Program-made: the position numbers and the translations under genes
Part shown: positions 21,012 through 30,951 of the stretch, piece by piece
Position numbering within the stretch: the stretch's first letter is position 1
Layout: each line of letters opens with the position of its first letter
The notes under the pieces: generated by a model
The model's database searches: none
Seen by the model: the letters and a program-made list of their open reading frames with translations, nothing else
What the model was told of the DNA's origin: nothing
Assembly: GCF_900215535.1 (NCBI RefSeq)
Contig: NZ_OCND01000002.1
Span: 62,001 to 126,000 of the forward strand
Direction: 5' to 3'
Length of the DNA: 64,000 bases
Source: Pseudoxanthomonas wuyuanensis
Lineage (GTDB): Bacteria; Pseudomonadota; Gammaproteobacteria; Xanthomonadales; Xanthomonadaceae

Positions 21012-23210
21012 TCAGGCCGCGTTGTCGGCAGCGGGGGCGGCGGACAGCCGCAGCGGCAGTTCGCGCAGCCGTTGCCCGGTCAACGCGAACACGGCATTGG
21101 CCACCGCCGGGGCGATCGGCGGCGTGCCGGGTTCGCCGGCGCCGCCCATCTTTTCGGTGCTGGGCACGATGTGCACATCCACCACCGGCATCTCGTCGAT
21201 GCGCAGCACGCGGTAGTCGTGGAAGTTGGATTCCTGCACCTGGCCTTGGCGCAGCGTCAGCGTCGAATGCAGGGCCGCGCCAAGGCCGAAGGCGATGCCC
21301 GATTCCATCTGCGCGCGCACCGCATCCGGATTGACCGCCGGCCCGCAGTCGATCGCGCAGACCACGCGGTGCACGCGGATGGCGCCGTCCTCGACCGAAA
21401 CCTCGGCGGCCTGGGCGACGAAGCTGCCGAAGGATTCGTGCACGGCGATGCCGCGTCCGCGCCCGGGTACCGCTGGCGCGCTCCAGCCGAACTTCTCGGC
21501 GGCCAGTTCCAGCGCAGCCAGGTGGCGCGGATGCTTGGCCAGCAACGCACGCCGGTACTCGAGCGGACCGCGCCCGGCGGCATGGGCCAGTTCATCGACC
21601 AGGCTTTCCATCACAAAGGCGTTGTAGCTGTGGCCGACCGAACGCCACCACAGCACCGGAATGCCGGTGCTTGGCGAATGCAGATCGACCCGGTGCGCGG
21701 CGGTGCCGGTGACGTAGGGCGAATCGGACACGCCTTCGACCGAGGTGTGGTCCACGCCGTTGCGCACCATCATCGCCTCCATGAAGGTGCCGGCCATGAT
21801 CGACTGGCCCACCAGCACCTGCCGCCACGCCACCGGCATGCCGTTCTCGTCCAGGCCGACGCTGGCCTTCTGCACGAAGGCCGAACGGTAGTAGCCGCCG
21901 CGGGTGTCGTCCTCGCGCGTCCACACCGTCTTGACCGGCGCGCCTGCGGCCTTGGCGATTTCGACCGCCTCGCTCACCACGTCCGAAGTGGGCGTGGCGC
22001 GGCGGCCGAATGCGCCGCCCAGGAACGGGGTGTGGATGAAGATCTTCTCCGGCGCCAGCCCGGTGATTCGCGCGGCGTTGCGTTGATCCAGGGTCGGGAA
22101 CTGGGTGCCGCACCAGATGTCGCAGCGATCGGCCTGCAGCTTGACCGTGCAGTTCAGCGGTTCCATCGCCGCGTGCGCCAGGTAGGGCACGGCATATTCG
22201 GCGGCGACCGTGCGCGCGGCGCCGGCCAATGCGGCGTCGACGTTGCCGGCCTGCGCCGCCACCGCGCCGGGCGTATCGGCCAGTGCGGAGAATTCCCTGC
22301 GCAGCGCGTCGCTGTCCAGCGCGGCATGCTCGCCGGGATCCCAGTCGATCACCAGCGCATCGCGGCCCAGCTTGGCTGCCCAGTAGTGATCGGCCACGAC
22401 CGCCACGCCGCTGGGCACCTGCAGCACCTGGCGCACGCCGGGTATCGCCTTGGCGGCGGTGTCGTCGATGGACCGGGGCTTGCCGCCGAACACCGGCGCG
22501 CGCGCAACCACGGCGGTCAGCAGGCCATCGAACTGCACGTCCATGCCGAACTTCGCCTGTCCGGTGATTTTTTCAGGGGTGTCCAGGCGCTTGGTGGGCT
22601 TGCCGATCACGCGCCAGTCGCTGGCGTCCTTCAACTTCAGCGTGTCCATCGCCGGCGGCGCCAGCTTGCCGGCATCGTCGGCAAGCGCGCCGTAGCGCAG
22701 CCGCTGGTTGCCGGCGATGACCTCGCCGTTCTCGGTACGGACCTCGGACGCCGGCACGCCGAAGCGCGTTGCCGCCGCCTGCACCAGCATCGCGCGCGCG
22801 GCTGCGCCGGCCTGGCGATAGCGATCGAATTCGGACCAGGTGGTGGTCGAACCGCCGGTGCCCTGCATGCCGAACACCGAACTGAAATAGGCTTCGGCGG
22901 CCGGCGCGTGCTCGACCCGGATCTTCGACCAGTCCGCATCCAGTTCTTCGGCAATCAGCATCGGCAGCGTGGTCCAGATGCCCTGGCCCATCTCCGCATG
23001 CGCCGACAGCACGGTGATGCTGTCGTCGCTGCCGATGCGCAGGTAGGCGTTGGGCGCGAATGCGCCGCTCGCGCCATCGGCGGCCGCGGCTTGCTGCGCC
23101 ATCGCCAGGCGCCTGGCGCCAGGCACGACGAAGGCCACGACCAGGCCGCCGCCGAGCGCGGCGCCTGCCTTGAGGAAGTTGCGGCGGGAAGTGCGGGTGA
23201 CAGCGTTCAC
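21012..23210 (-). CDS. Molybdopterin-binding subunit of an IorB-like hydroxylase
   Basis: 732 residues, xanthine-dehydrogenase family, resembling the large subunit of isoquinoline 1-oxidoreductase. It carries a twin-arginine signal ([15 protein letters not shown], residues 7-21), so the folded cofactor-loaded enzyme is exported. Mo-cofactor segments include [14 protein letters not shown] and [13 protein letters not shown], with GCVxH-like and [14 protein letters not shown] near the C-terminus. It needs the 2Fe-2S subunit encoded upstream and the downstream cytochrome. The substrate (N-heterocycle or aldehyde) cannot be told from sequence. Confidence 0.92.
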   Translation of the reverse strand: MNAVTRTSRRNFLKAGAALGGGLVVAFVVPGARRLAMAQQAAAADGASGAFAPNAYLRIGSDDSITVLSAHAEMGQGIWTTLPMLIAEELDADWSKIRVEHAPAAEAYFSSVFGMQGTGGSTTTWSEFDRYRQAGAAARAMLVQAAATRFGVPASEVRTENGEVIAGNQRLRYGALADDAGKLAPPAMDTLKLKDASDWRVIGKPTKRLDTPEKITGQAKFGMDVQFDGLLTAVVARAPVFGGKPRSIDDTAAKAIPGVRQVLQVPSGVAVVADHYWAAKLGRDALVIDWDPGEHAALDSDALRREFSALADTPGAVAAQAGNVDAALAGAARTVAAEYAVPYLAHAAMEPLNCTVKLQADRCDIWCGTQFPTLDQRNAARITGLAPEKIFIHTPFLGGAFGRRATPTSDVVSEAVEIAKAAGAPVKTVWTREDDTRGGYYRSAFVQKASVGLDENGMPVAWRQVLVGQSIMAGTFMEAMMVRNGVDHTSVEGVSDSPYVTGTAAHRVDLHSPSTGIPVLWWRSVGHSYNAFVMESLVDELAHAAGRGPLEYRRALLAKHPRHLAALELAAEKFGWSAPAVPGRGRGIAVHESFGSFVAQAAEVSVEDGAIRVHRVVCAIDCGPAVNPDAVRAQMESGIAFGLGAALHSTLTLRQGQVQESNFHDYRVLRIDEMPVVDVHIVPSTEKMGGAGEPGTPPIAPAVANAVFALTGQRLRELPLRLSAAPAADNAA

Positions 23211-23221
23211 GGCAATCTCCG

Positions 23222-23364
23222 GTGTCTGTTGTCATCTCCCCATCGGGAGACGTCGGCGCGACGCGCCGGATGAAGCCTGGTGGAGCGGCGGGGCCGGGAC
23301 TGGTTCCATTGCCGGTTGAACCGCAGCCTCGCTCCACCCTTCTCCCGCAAGCGGGAGAAAACCT
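23222..23364. repeat. CTTCTCCCGCAAGCGGGAGAA-type repeats between iorA and iorB
   Basis: Contains CATCTCCCCATCGGGAGACG and TTCTCCCGCAAGCGGGAGAA hairpin sequences around a GGCGCGACGCGCC palindrome. They belong to the CTCTCCC/GGGAGAG intergenic family also found at 26.9, 39.2, 46.8 and, in frame, 47.6 kb. Confidence 0.75.
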
Positions 23365-23820
23365 TCAAGCCTTGCCGATCTCCGCGGCGCGATGCACCGC
23401 CGCACGGATGCGCTGGTAGGTGCCGCAACGGCAGAGGTTGCCGGCCAGGGCCTGATCGATATCGGTGTCGCTGGGGGTCGGTATCGCCGCCAGCAATGCC
23501 GCTGCGGACATGATCTGCCCGGACTGGCAGTAGCCGCATTGCACGACATCAAGCTCGGCCCAGGCCCGTTGCACCGGGTGCTCGCCGTTGGCCGACAGGC
23601 CTTCGATGGTGGTGATCGATTTGCCTTCCACGGCGGCCACCGGGGTGACGCAGGCGCGCAGCGGCGCGCCATCGATGTGCACGGTGCAGGCGCCGCACTG
23701 GGCGATGCCGCAACCGAACTTGGTGCCGGTCAGCCCCATCAGATCCCGCAATGCCCACAGCAGCGGCATGTCGGGCGGGGCATCGATCTCGTGTTCCGAA
23801 CCGTTGACGTGCAGCTTCAT
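23365..23820 (-). CDS. (2Fe-2S) subunit of the IorA-like molybdenum hydroxylase
   Basis: 151 residues with two iron-sulfur clusters: the plant-ferredoxin type (Cys37, Cys42, Cys45, Cys57; CGIAQCGAC) and the xanthine-oxidase type (Cys95, Cys98, Cys130, Cys132; CGYC and CRC). It relays electrons from the molybdenum centre. It has no signal of its own, so it is presumably exported as a hitchhiker with the Tat-targeted large subunit. It is first in the operon, divergent from the xdhC-like gene. Confidence 0.93.
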   Translation of the reverse strand: MKLHVNGSEHEIDAPPDMPLLWALRDLMGLTGTKFGCGIAQCGACTVHIDGAPLRACVTPVAAVEGKSITTIEGLSANGEHPVQRAWAELDVVQCGYCQSGQIMSAAALLAAIPTPSDTDIDQALAGNLCRCGTYQRIRAAVHRAAEIGKA

Positions 23821-24014
23821 CGCGACTCCCTGGCGGTGGCTTGGGAATGGTTGACATTACGCCCCCTCCGCGCCGCTTGCCAACTGCCGTGGCGCCCAGA
23901 TGATTGCCTGATCCTGCAGGATGTTTGCCCGATTCCTGACGCGCCCGCTGCGGCTGCGATATCCGGGGTTTTCGCAGTTGCCAATCCGCCTTGGCCTGGG
24001 CCATCTTGATGCGC

Positions 24015-24980
24015 ATGTCCAGCCACGCCCACATCCTCGAACACTCCGCGCACGCGGCAGCCGATGCGCAGCCGGCGGTGCTGGCGCTGGTGATCGACAC
24101 CAAAGGATCGACCTACGTGCGCGCCGGCGGCATGGCCTTGTTCGGACCGGCACAGCAGCAGCGGGGCTGGCTCAGCGGCGGTTGCCTGGAGCCGGAGATC
24201 GCCGAACGCGCTGCGGAGGCCGGGCGCGATGGGCAACTGGCATGGATGGAAATCGACACCCGCGACGATGAGGATCTGTTTGCCGGTTCGGCGCTGGGAT
24301 GCCGCGGCCGCCTGCGCATTGCGTTGATACCGCTGCAGCGCACGCCGGGTTGGGCGGAACTGGTGCAGGCATGGCGCCAGCGCCAGGGCGAACTGCGGTT
24401 GCAACTGCAGGCCGATGGCGCGCTGGCCGCCAGCGTCGGCGATCAGCGCCAGCGGTGGCGGATGAGCGCGTCGCCGCCGCCCTGGCCGGCAACGGCCACC
24501 ATGCAGGTGTCGATTGCGCCGCCGCCGGCGGTGGCGGTGTTCGGCGCCGGACCGGAAACGCCGCTGCTGTTGCCGTTGCTGCGGCAGTCCGGCTGGATGA
24601 TCCGGCTGATCGAACGGCGCCCGCGCTGGCTGCCGATGCGCGACGCTGCCGACGATACGATCGAAGCCACACCTGCATCGGCGGCAAAGGCGGTGGCCGA
24701 TGACCGCTTCGATGCGGCACTGGTCATGCACCATCATTTCGAACTGGACCGTGAGGCGCTGGCGTCGCTGGCCGATACCGCCATCCCGTTCGTCGGCCTG
24801 CTGGGCCCGCCGCGCCGCCGCGACGATCTGTTCCGCCTACTGGCACCGGCCGCGCGCGAGCGGCTGCTGGCGCGCCTGCGCTCGCCGGTGGGGCTGGATC
24901 TGGGCGGCCATGGACCCGAAGCGATCGCGTTGAGCATCGCCGCGCAGTTGCAGGCCTGGCGCAACGGGCGCCCGTTGTGA
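24015..24980 (+). CDS. XdhC/CoxI family protein, molybdenum cofactor insertion
   Basis: About 321 residues from the ATG at 24015 (24009 is also possible). The N-terminal XdhC/CoxI domain shows VLALVIDTKGSTYVRAGGMALF and GWLSGGCLEPEIAERA. The C-terminal Rossmann-like domain has VAVFGAGPETPLLLPLLRQSG and GLLGPPRRRDDLF. XdhC proteins bind, sulfurate and hand molybdenum cofactor to hydroxylases. It is divergent from iorA, which supports that role. Its stop overlaps the start of the next gene. Confidence 0.9.
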   Translation: MSSHAHILEHSAHAAADAQPAVLALVIDTKGSTYVRAGGMALFGPAQQQRGWLSGGCLEPEIAERAAEAGRDGQLAWMEIDTRDDEDLFAGSALGCRGRLRIALIPLQRTPGWAELVQAWRQRQGELRLQLQADGALAASVGDQRQRWRMSASPPPWPATATMQVSIAPPPAVAVFGAGPETPLLLPLLRQSGWMIRLIERRPRWLPMRDAADDTIEATPASAAKAVADDRFDAALVMHHHFELDREALASLADTAIPFVGLLGPPRRRDDLFRLLAPAARERLLARLRSPVGLDLGGHGPEAIALSIAAQLQAWRNGRPL

Positions 24981-25594
24981 ATGCGCATGCGGCCATCGTG
25001 CTGGCGGCCGGCGGCAGCCAGCGCCTGGGCCGGCCCAAGCAATTGCTGAGCCGCGATGGCGAGACGCTGGTGCACCGCGCGCTGCGGCTGGCGGCGACGA
25101 CGCAACCGCAGCGCATCCTGCTGGTGACCGGCGCGCACGCGCCGGAAATCGCCGCCGCCTGCGCGGATCTGCCGGTCCAGATTGTCGACAACCCGGCCTG
25201 GCGGCAGGGTCTGGGCAGCAGTCTGCGTGCGGCCGCGCAGGCGCTGGCGTCATCGGGCACGCCGCCGCGCCGCTGCCTGCTGCTGGCCTGCGATCAACCG
25301 GCGTTGCAAGCCGGACATCTGCGGGCGCTGCTGGATGCGGCGCAGCGCTCGCGCGCGCAATGCGCGCTGACCGATTATGGCGATGCCTGCGGCATCCCCG
25401 CCGTGGTGACTACCGCGCTGCTGGCGCAGGCGCCGGATCAGGATCGCGGATTGCGCGCGATACTGGCGGCCTTGCCGGAGAACGAAGTGGCGCGAGTAGC
25501 GAATGCCGAGTTGGCGCTGGATGTGGACACTGCCGAGGATCTGCGCGCGGCCATCGCGCGCGGCTGGCTCGATGCGGAGGATGTGCGCAACTGA
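24977..25594 (+). CDS. MobA/MocA-like molybdenum cofactor nucleotidyltransferase
   Basis: 205 residues starting at a GTG that overlaps the xdhC stop (GTGA), so it is translationally coupled. It has the nucleotidyltransferase signature VLAAGGSQRLGRPKQLL and the metal-binding LLACDQPALQ. MocA-type enzymes attach CMP to the molybdenum cofactor, the form used by xanthine-dehydrogenase family enzymes, which fits the adjacent iorAB. A C-terminal LDVDTAEDL motif is also typical. Confidence 0.9.
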   Translation: MNAHAAIVLAAGGSQRLGRPKQLLSRDGETLVHRALRLAATTQPQRILLVTGAHAPEIAAACADLPVQIVDNPAWRQGLGSSLRAAAQALASSGTPPRRCLLLACDQPALQAGHLRALLDAAQRSRAQCALTDYGDACGIPAVVTTALLAQAPDQDRGLRAILAALPENEVARVANAELALDVDTAEDLRAAIARGWLDAEDVRN

Positions 25595-25654
25595 CTGCTG
25601 CGCCACAGGGCTCTTGCATCAAGACGTTGTTAAAAAAGACCGCTTCAAGCAGGG

Positions 25655-26737
25655 CTATCCCGGCAACTGCGGTTGCGGACATGCCTCACCGGCCGTTTGC
25701 GTCTGCGCAAACCAGTCATCGACGGTGGTGCCCAGCGTATCGATGCGCATCGGCAGGCTGAGGTGGTTTTCGCCGGCGATTTCCAGATAGCGCGCCCGCG
25801 CCGACGCCGATGCCAACCGGCGGCCGTGGCTGACCGGGATGTGCCTGTCTTCCTCGCCGTGAAGCAGCAGCACACAGGCGGGAACCGTGGCCAGCGCCGC
25901 GGCCACATCCACCCGGTCCAGGTTCAATGCCAGCTTGGCGTCGGCGGCAGCGATGACCTTGTCGATGTCCTGGTGCCCATAACGCCAGCGCCCCAGTTGC
26001 ATGGCGACCCAGCTCCGCCAGTCGGTCGGCGGGATGGTCAGCATGTACGGCAGCATGTCGCGGATGCCGCGCCCCGCATTGGCGAACGACTCCATCGCCA
26101 CCACGCCGCTGACCTCGCTGCCCATTGCCTGCGCGGTGAACACCGCAGTGGCGGCGCCGTAGGAAACGCCGAACAGGTACAGCGGGCCGACCACTTCGCC
26201 GCGCTGGCGCAGCGTGGCGATGACCGCCGCCACGTCGGCCGCCTCGCGGGTGCCATAGCCGGCCGCAGCGTGGCCGGACTGGCCGTGGTTGCGCAGGTCG
26301 ATGCTGATGCTGCGGTAGCCGGCCTGCGCCAGCTGCAGCGCCCATGGCAGCAGCGAGTCGCCATCCATCATCCAGCCATGCAGCAGGACCACGGTGCCGC
26401 GCGGGGTTTGCGGTGCGGTCTTCGGCGCGCTGAAATCCAGCGAAAAATCCAGCTGCTGCGGATGCGCGGCGTCGCTGCCGATGCCGCGGTAGCGGTAGCG
26501 CAACCGGTAGTCGCCCGGATCGATGGCGCGCCAGAACAACGCTACGCCGGCCGGCGTCCGGATTTGGCCGCTGCGGTTGGGCAACGCGGCCAGTGCGGCG
26601 GCAATGCGCTGCTCGGGCAGCAACGGCGAAACGCCGCCCGGGGCGACCAGGCGTTCGCTCAGCGAAGTGGATGCGGTGGACCAGGCGTAGCCGGTAAGCA
26701 ACAGGCAGGCGCAGGCCAGAAGCAGCAGGCGCAACAT
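25655..26737 (-). CDS. Alpha/beta hydrolase, membrane or periplasmic
   Basis: 360 residues from the ATG at 26737, after which a hydrophobic N-terminus (MLRLLLLACACLLLTGYA) acts as signal or anchor. The alpha/beta hydrolase core has oxyanion-side VVLLHGWMMDGDS, a nucleophile elbow GVSYGAA (Ser192), and likely Asp297 (GEEDRHIP) and His325 (AGENHLSLP) completing the triad. The substrate is unknown. It may be an esterase or peptidase. It is convergent with the MocA-like gene. Confidence 0.85.
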   Translation of the reverse strand: MLRLLLLACACLLLTGYAWSTASTSLSERLVAPGGVSPLLPEQRIAAALAALPNRSGQIRTPAGVALFWRAIDPGDYRLRYRYRGIGSDAAHPQQLDFSLDFSAPKTAPQTPRGTVVLLHGWMMDGDSLLPWALQLAQAGYRSISIDLRNHGQSGHAAAGYGTREAADVAAVIATLRQRGEVVGPLYLFGVSYGAATAVFTAQAMGSEVSGVVAMESFANAGRGIRDMLPYMLTIPPTDWRSWVAMQLGRWRYGHQDIDKVIAAADAKLALNLDRVDVAAALATVPACVLLLHGEEDRHIPVSHGRRLASASARARYLEIAGENHLSLPMRIDTLGTTVDDWFAQTQTAGEACPQPQLPG

Positions 26738-27042
26738 GATGGCGAAGAAACCGTGAGGGCCGGCCACCATACGCATCTACCCGGAACGCCGCTACCTCAA
26801 AACGATGACAGCTTGATGACAACGTGCCGCCGCCTGTCGTGTGCCATCTGCAGCGAGGTTGGCAGCGGCGGAGACGGGGTCAGGGCGGACAAGGGGCGGC
26901 ATGGCCGCGGGCCCTCACCCCGGCCCTCTCCCGCAAGCGGGACGAATCTAAACCCTCTCCCGCAAGCGGGACGAATCTAAACCCTCTCCCGCAAGCGGGA
27001 GAGGGGGGAGTGCCAGCTGCGGGCGGGGACAGGCCCCAGCGC
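26738..27042. repeat. Gene-free stretch with three 29-bp tandem repeats
   Basis: CCCTCTCCCGCAAGCGGGA starts at 26924, 26953 and 26982. The first two units are complete (29 bp each, ending CGAATCTAAA) and the third ends as the full palindrome GAGAGGGG. The rest of this 305-bp stretch shows no gene. There are no unique spacers, so this is not a CRISPR array. Confidence 0.85.
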
Positions 27043-28356
27043 TCAAAGCGCGCGCAGCGCGGCGGTGATCGGCAGCCGCGCAGCGCGCAGCGCCGGGAAC
27101 AGCCCGCCGACCAGGCCGATGCCCAGCGCCCATTTCAGTCCGCTCCACAGCAGTCCTGGCGAGACCTTGAACTGGAACACCACCTGGCTGAAGTTGGAGC
27201 CCAGCGTGGCCACGCTGTAGCCGTTGAAGACGGCCCAGGCAATCAGGCCGCCCAGCACGCCGCCCAGCAGCGCCAGCAGCATGGTTTCCAGCATCACCGC
27301 CATCACCACCGGCAGGCCGCGGAATCCGATCGCGCGCATGGTGGCGATCTCGCGCGCGCGCCCGGCCACCGCCGCGTACATCGTGTTGAGCGCGCCGAAC
27401 ACCGCGCCGACGGCCATGATGCTGCCGATGACCATGCCCAGGATGCGGATCAGGTTGGTCAGCATCTCGGTCTGCTTGGAGTAGTAGTCGCGCGTGGTCT
27501 GCACGTCCAGCTTCAACCGCGGATCGTTGTCCAACGCCGCCTTCAACTGATTGAAACCGTCCTTGCCGTCCAGGCCCACGGTGACCGACTGGTAGGCGCG
27601 GCGGTCGTAGGCCGAGGACAGCGTTTCGATATCGGTCCACAGCTCCGAATCGAACGCATCGCCCGAGGCGAACACGCCCACCACGGTCCAGTCCTGGTTG
27701 CCCAGCTTGATGGTCTTGCCGACCTCCAGGCCGCGGTACTGGCCCTTGGCGCCCTGGCCGACCACGATCTCGCGCACGCCGACATTGAACTTGCGTCCTT
27801 CGATCAGCTTGATCTGCGGGCGGATGGCCCAGGCCGCATCGCTGACGCCGCGGAACTGCGCGTTGGCGTCCTCGCCGGTGCTGGCGGTGGGCAGGTTGAC
27901 CACCTGCGACAGCTCGGCCGACATCACCGCCCGGCCCTGCGCATCCTTGGCCACGCCGGGCAGGCTGCCGATCAGCGGCGACTGATCGCGGTTGATGACC
28001 GAATTGGTCTCGGCCTGCGAACCGCCGCGCAGCAGGATGGCGGTAGTGTCGTTGCCGGTCTGCTTCAGCGTGGCCTCGAAGCCTTCGCCCATCGCCAGCA
28101 TCGCCACCAGCACGCCGACCACGCCGGCAATGCCGACGATGATCACCGACGAGGCGCCCCAGCGTTGCGGCAGGCTGGCGATGCCGATGCGCGTGGCCGC
28201 CAGCGCCACCCGGCCGCTACGCGTCAACGCCAGCCACAGCCCCACCAGCACCACCACGCCCAGCACACCCTGCCATGGCAGGGCGATCCACAGGCCCAGG
28301 CCGACGGCCAGCAGCACCACGGAAACCAGATTCCACAACCATTTCTTGTTCTTCAT
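27043..28356 (-). CDS. ABC transporter permease, MacB/FtsX family (second permease)
   Basis: 437 residues. Two hydrophobic segments at the N-terminus (8-47) and one near 75-90 precede a large periplasmic MacB-like domain (about 100-330). A C-terminal FtsX domain with three helices follows (LGMVIGSIMAVGAVFGALNTMYAAV; RAREIATMRAIGF). It works with the ATPase and adaptor encoded upstream in the same operon. MacB-type pumps use mechanotransmission to drive export of antibiotics, lipids or peptides. It is last of the four genes and separated by 103 bp from the other permease. Confidence 0.88.
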   Translation of the reverse strand: MKNKKWLWNLVSVVLLAVGLGLWIALPWQGVLGVVVLVGLWLALTRSGRVALAATRIGIASLPQRWGASSVIIVGIAGVVGVLVAMLAMGEGFEATLKQTGNDTTAILLRGGSQAETNSVINRDQSPLIGSLPGVAKDAQGRAVMSAELSQVVNLPTASTGEDANAQFRGVSDAAWAIRPQIKLIEGRKFNVGVREIVVGQGAKGQYRGLEVGKTIKLGNQDWTVVGVFASGDAFDSELWTDIETLSSAYDRRAYQSVTVGLDGKDGFNQLKAALDNDPRLKLDVQTTRDYYSKQTEMLTNLIRILGMVIGSIMAVGAVFGALNTMYAAVAGRAREIATMRAIGFRGLPVVMAVMLETMLLALLGGVLGGLIAWAVFNGYSVATLGSNFSQVVFQFKVSPGLLWSGLKWALGIGLVGGLFPALRAARLPITAALRAL

Positions 28357-28459
28357 CGCTCAACTCCAATGCCGATGGACTGCCATCCGGCCCGGCGTTG
28401 CGCGCCGGGGGTTCTTGGAAAACTCGCGGCAGCGCCGCGCAGGCGGTTGCGGTTCACGG

Positions 28460-29620
28460 TCAGCGCCCGGCCAGCGCATCGACGATCTTCAGCCGCATTG
28501 CGCGCATCGCCGGCAGCGTACCCACCACCACGCCAATGAGCACCATCAGCAGCAGGCCCATCAGCCACGTCTCCAGCGGCACGCTGCCCACCGGCATGGC
28601 GCCGCGGCTGGCGGCGGCCAGTCCCGGCACAATCACCGCGGCCAGGCCCATGCCGATGGCGCCGCCCAGCACTACCAGCAGCACCGATTCGGCCAGCACC
28701 AGCAGCAGCACGGTGCGGTTGTTGAAGCCCAGCGTCTTCAGCACCGCCAGTTCGGGAATGCGTTCGCGCACCGCCTGCGCCATGGTGTTGCCGGTCAGCA
28801 GCAGCAGGGTGAAGAACACCGCGCCCATGATGGCGGTGACGATGAAGCCGATGTCGGCGAACTGCTTCAGGAACGACTGGTTGAACGCCTGCTCGGTCTG
28901 CGACTTGGTCTCGCGGTCGGAGTTCTCCGAGATCGCGTCGATGGCCTTGGCCACGCGGGTGGCGTGATCGACGTTGTCGAGTTTGACCATGTACCAGCCG
29001 ACGTAGCCGTTGACGTACTGGTTGGCCTCGTCGAAATACTTCCAGTGGAACAGCAACTGGTTCTCTTCGCCCTTCTTCTTGTCGTCGGCCACGCGGAAGA
29101 TCCCGCGCAAGGTCAGCGGCCAGGCGTTGCTGCCGTCCTTCTGCGGAAAGATGGTGGCCTGCAGCGGGATGGTGTCGCCGATCTTCCAGCCGTGGGTCTT
29201 GGCCAGCGATTCGCCGACCACCGCGCCGGTGCGGTCCTGCTCCCACGCCTTCAGTTGCTCCGGCGGAATGATGTACTCGGGGTAGAGATCCAGATAGCCC
29301 GGACCCACCGAGAAGTTGGGGAAGAAATTCCTGGGATCCTTGTAGATGCCGCCGAACCAGGCCGCATAGGCGACCTTCTGCACGCCCGGCGTGGCGGCGA
29401 TTTTCTGCTCCAGGTTCAGCGGCAGCATCTGCGTCAGCGACAGCCGCGAGGATACGACCAGACGGTCGGCGCCGGCGACGCCGCCGCCGGACGTGAATGC
29501 CACGCGTACCGAGTCCAGCAGGCCGAACAGCAGGAATGCCGCCACCACCGACAGCAGCGTCAGCAGGGTGCGGGTCTTGCTGCGGAACAACGCGGACCAG
29601 ATCAGGGAGAAATATTTCAT
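28460..29620 (-). CDS. ABC transporter permease, MacB/FtsX family (first permease)
   Basis: 386 residues from the ATG at 29620, preceded by a GGAGG ribosome site. An N-terminal helix (18-40), a periplasmic domain with LSLTQMLPLNLEQKIAATPGV, and a C-terminal FtsX domain (VTAIMGAVFFTLLLLTGNTMA; VRERIPELAVLKTLGF) are visible. Together with the following permease it would make a heterodimeric transporter powered by the upstream ATPase. A longer in-frame opening to 29710 lacks a ribosome site. Confidence 0.88.
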   Translation of the reverse strand: MKYFSLIWSALFRSKTRTLLTLLSVVAAFLLFGLLDSVRVAFTSGGGVAGADRLVVSSRLSLTQMLPLNLEQKIAATPGVQKVAYAAWFGGIYKDPRNFFPNFSVGPGYLDLYPEYIIPPEQLKAWEQDRTGAVVGESLAKTHGWKIGDTIPLQATIFPQKDGSNAWPLTLRGIFRVADDKKKGEENQLLFHWKYFDEANQYVNGYVGWYMVKLDNVDHATRVAKAIDAISENSDRETKSQTEQAFNQSFLKQFADIGFIVTAIMGAVFFTLLLLTGNTMAQAVRERIPELAVLKTLGFNNRTVLLLVLAESVLLVVLGGAIGMGLAAVIVPGLAAASRGAMPVGSVPLETWLMGLLLMVLIGVVVGTLPAMRAMRLKIVDALAGR

Positions 29621-29753
29621 GGTGCCTCCGTGTTTGACTCCCTTCCCGCAAAGGCAGGGAAGGATCGGGGAGGAGTGCGTGGTCCCGCGTAAACGCGAGT
29701 CCGACGGCACGTTCCTCCAATCTCTCCCGTTGGACAGGGAGAGCGGGTATGCG

Positions 29754-30443
29754 TCAGTGCGTCGCCGGGGTGTCGGTCAGCTCGCCCTTGTCCAGGTGGA
29801 TGGTGTGGGTGGCGTACTCGGCGGCCTTGGGGTCGTGGGTGACCATGATGATGGTCTTGCCGTGCTCGCGGTTGAGCTGCTGCAGCAGGCCCAGGATCTC
29901 TTCGGCCGAATGCCGGTCCAGGTCGCCGGTCGGTTCGTCGCAGATCAGGAAGGTGGGGTCGGAAACGATGGCGCGGGCGATGGCCACGCGTTGCTGCTGG
30001 CCGCCGGACAGTTCGTTGGGGCGGTGCGAGCCGCGGTCGGCCAGGCCCACCAGCTGCAGCGCGACTTCGGCGTTGCGCTTGCGCTGGGCCGCGCCCAGCT
30101 TGGTCAGCAGCAGCGGCAGCTCCACGTTCTTCTGCGCGGTCAGCGTGGGCATCAGGTTGTAGAACTGGAACACGAAGCCGACATGGTGGCTGCGCCACTG
30201 CGCCAGCTGGGCATCGTTCATCTGGTCGATGCGCTGGCCTTCGATGTCGATTTCGCCGCCGCTGGGGTTGTCCAGCCCGCCGATCAGGTTCAACAGGGTG
30301 GTCTTGCCCGAGCCGGACGGACCCATCAGCGCGACGAAGTCGCCGTGGGTGATGTCCAGGTCGATGCCGTGCAGCACCTGGACTTTCTCGGGGCCGCGCT
30401 GGTAGGTCTTGGTGAGGTTGCGGATGGAGACCAGTGATGACAT
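29754..30443 (-). CDS. ABC transporter ATP-binding protein, LolD/MacB type
   Basis: 229 residues, complete: Walker A GPSGSGKTT (about 41-49), Q-loop FVFQFYNLMPTLTA, signature LSGGQQQRVAIARAI, Walker B FLICDEPTGDLD and the H-loop IIMVTHD. Closest in pattern to the ATPases of LolCDE and MacB. Transcribed with the two downstream permeases (133 bp to the first). Upstream lies a 508-bp repeat-filled gap and then the adaptor gene. Confidence 0.93.
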   Translation of the reverse strand: MSSLVSIRNLTKTYQRGPEKVQVLHGIDLDITHGDFVALMGPSGSGKTTLLNLIGGLDNPSGGEIDIEGQRIDQMNDAQLAQWRSHHVGFVFQFYNLMPTLTAQKNVELPLLLTKLGAAQRKRNAEVALQLVGLADRGSHRPNELSGGQQQRVAIARAIVSDPTFLICDEPTGDLDRHSAEEILGLLQQLNREHGKTIIMVTHDPKAAEYATHTIHLDKGELTDTPATH

Positions 30444-30951
30444 GGGCGTTTTCCTTCGGTGGCGTTCGGGGTGCTGTGTCCTGGGACTGCGATTTTTACG
30501 GGTAATTCAGGGCGGGTTCTGTCCTGATTGAGACCGGTGCCTTGCTGCATTGGTCTGCATAGGTAGATCCGATGACGGCGATATTGGCGACTGCAACTGC
30601 AACTGCAAGAGCAAAAGCTTGACCGGCTTCGCCGTTGAAAGCCGCGCTTTCGCGCGAGTTCCTTTTGTCTTGGCAAAAGGAACCAAAACCGCTTGAGCCT
30701 GACACTCGCCGATGCGATGGAGCCGCATCGGTGCCCTGCGCTCCTCGCCGGATACGGCACGGCGCCCAAACTCGCTGCGCTCAGACAAGGGCGCCTCTTC
30801 GGCCGTATCCGCCTGCGGTGCTCGGCTCGCTCTACGGCTCAATAGAGCAGATGCAACAGCAAAGTCAAAAGCAACAGCAACAGCAACAGTTTTTCACTTC
30901 ATCGATTTCGTCGCAGCGTCGGAATCCCCGCGCGCGCCGCTTCGATATTGT
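30444..30951. repeat. Repeat-filled gap between adaptor and ATPase genes
   Basis: No protein gene is supported. It contains TGCAACTGCAACTGCAAGAG, a TTGACCGGCTTCGCCGTTGAA hairpin-type motif, TTTTGTCTTGGCAAAAGGAACC, and a (CAACAG)n run at about 30851-30890 preceded by AAGTCAAAAGC. The same set of modules, in expanded form, builds the large element at 37.1-37.9 kb. Confidence 0.75.

Noticed and set aside
26924..27006. CRISPR array from a 29-bp period
   Set aside because: The three units are contiguous, with no unique spacers between them. They are ordinary tandem palindromic repeats.
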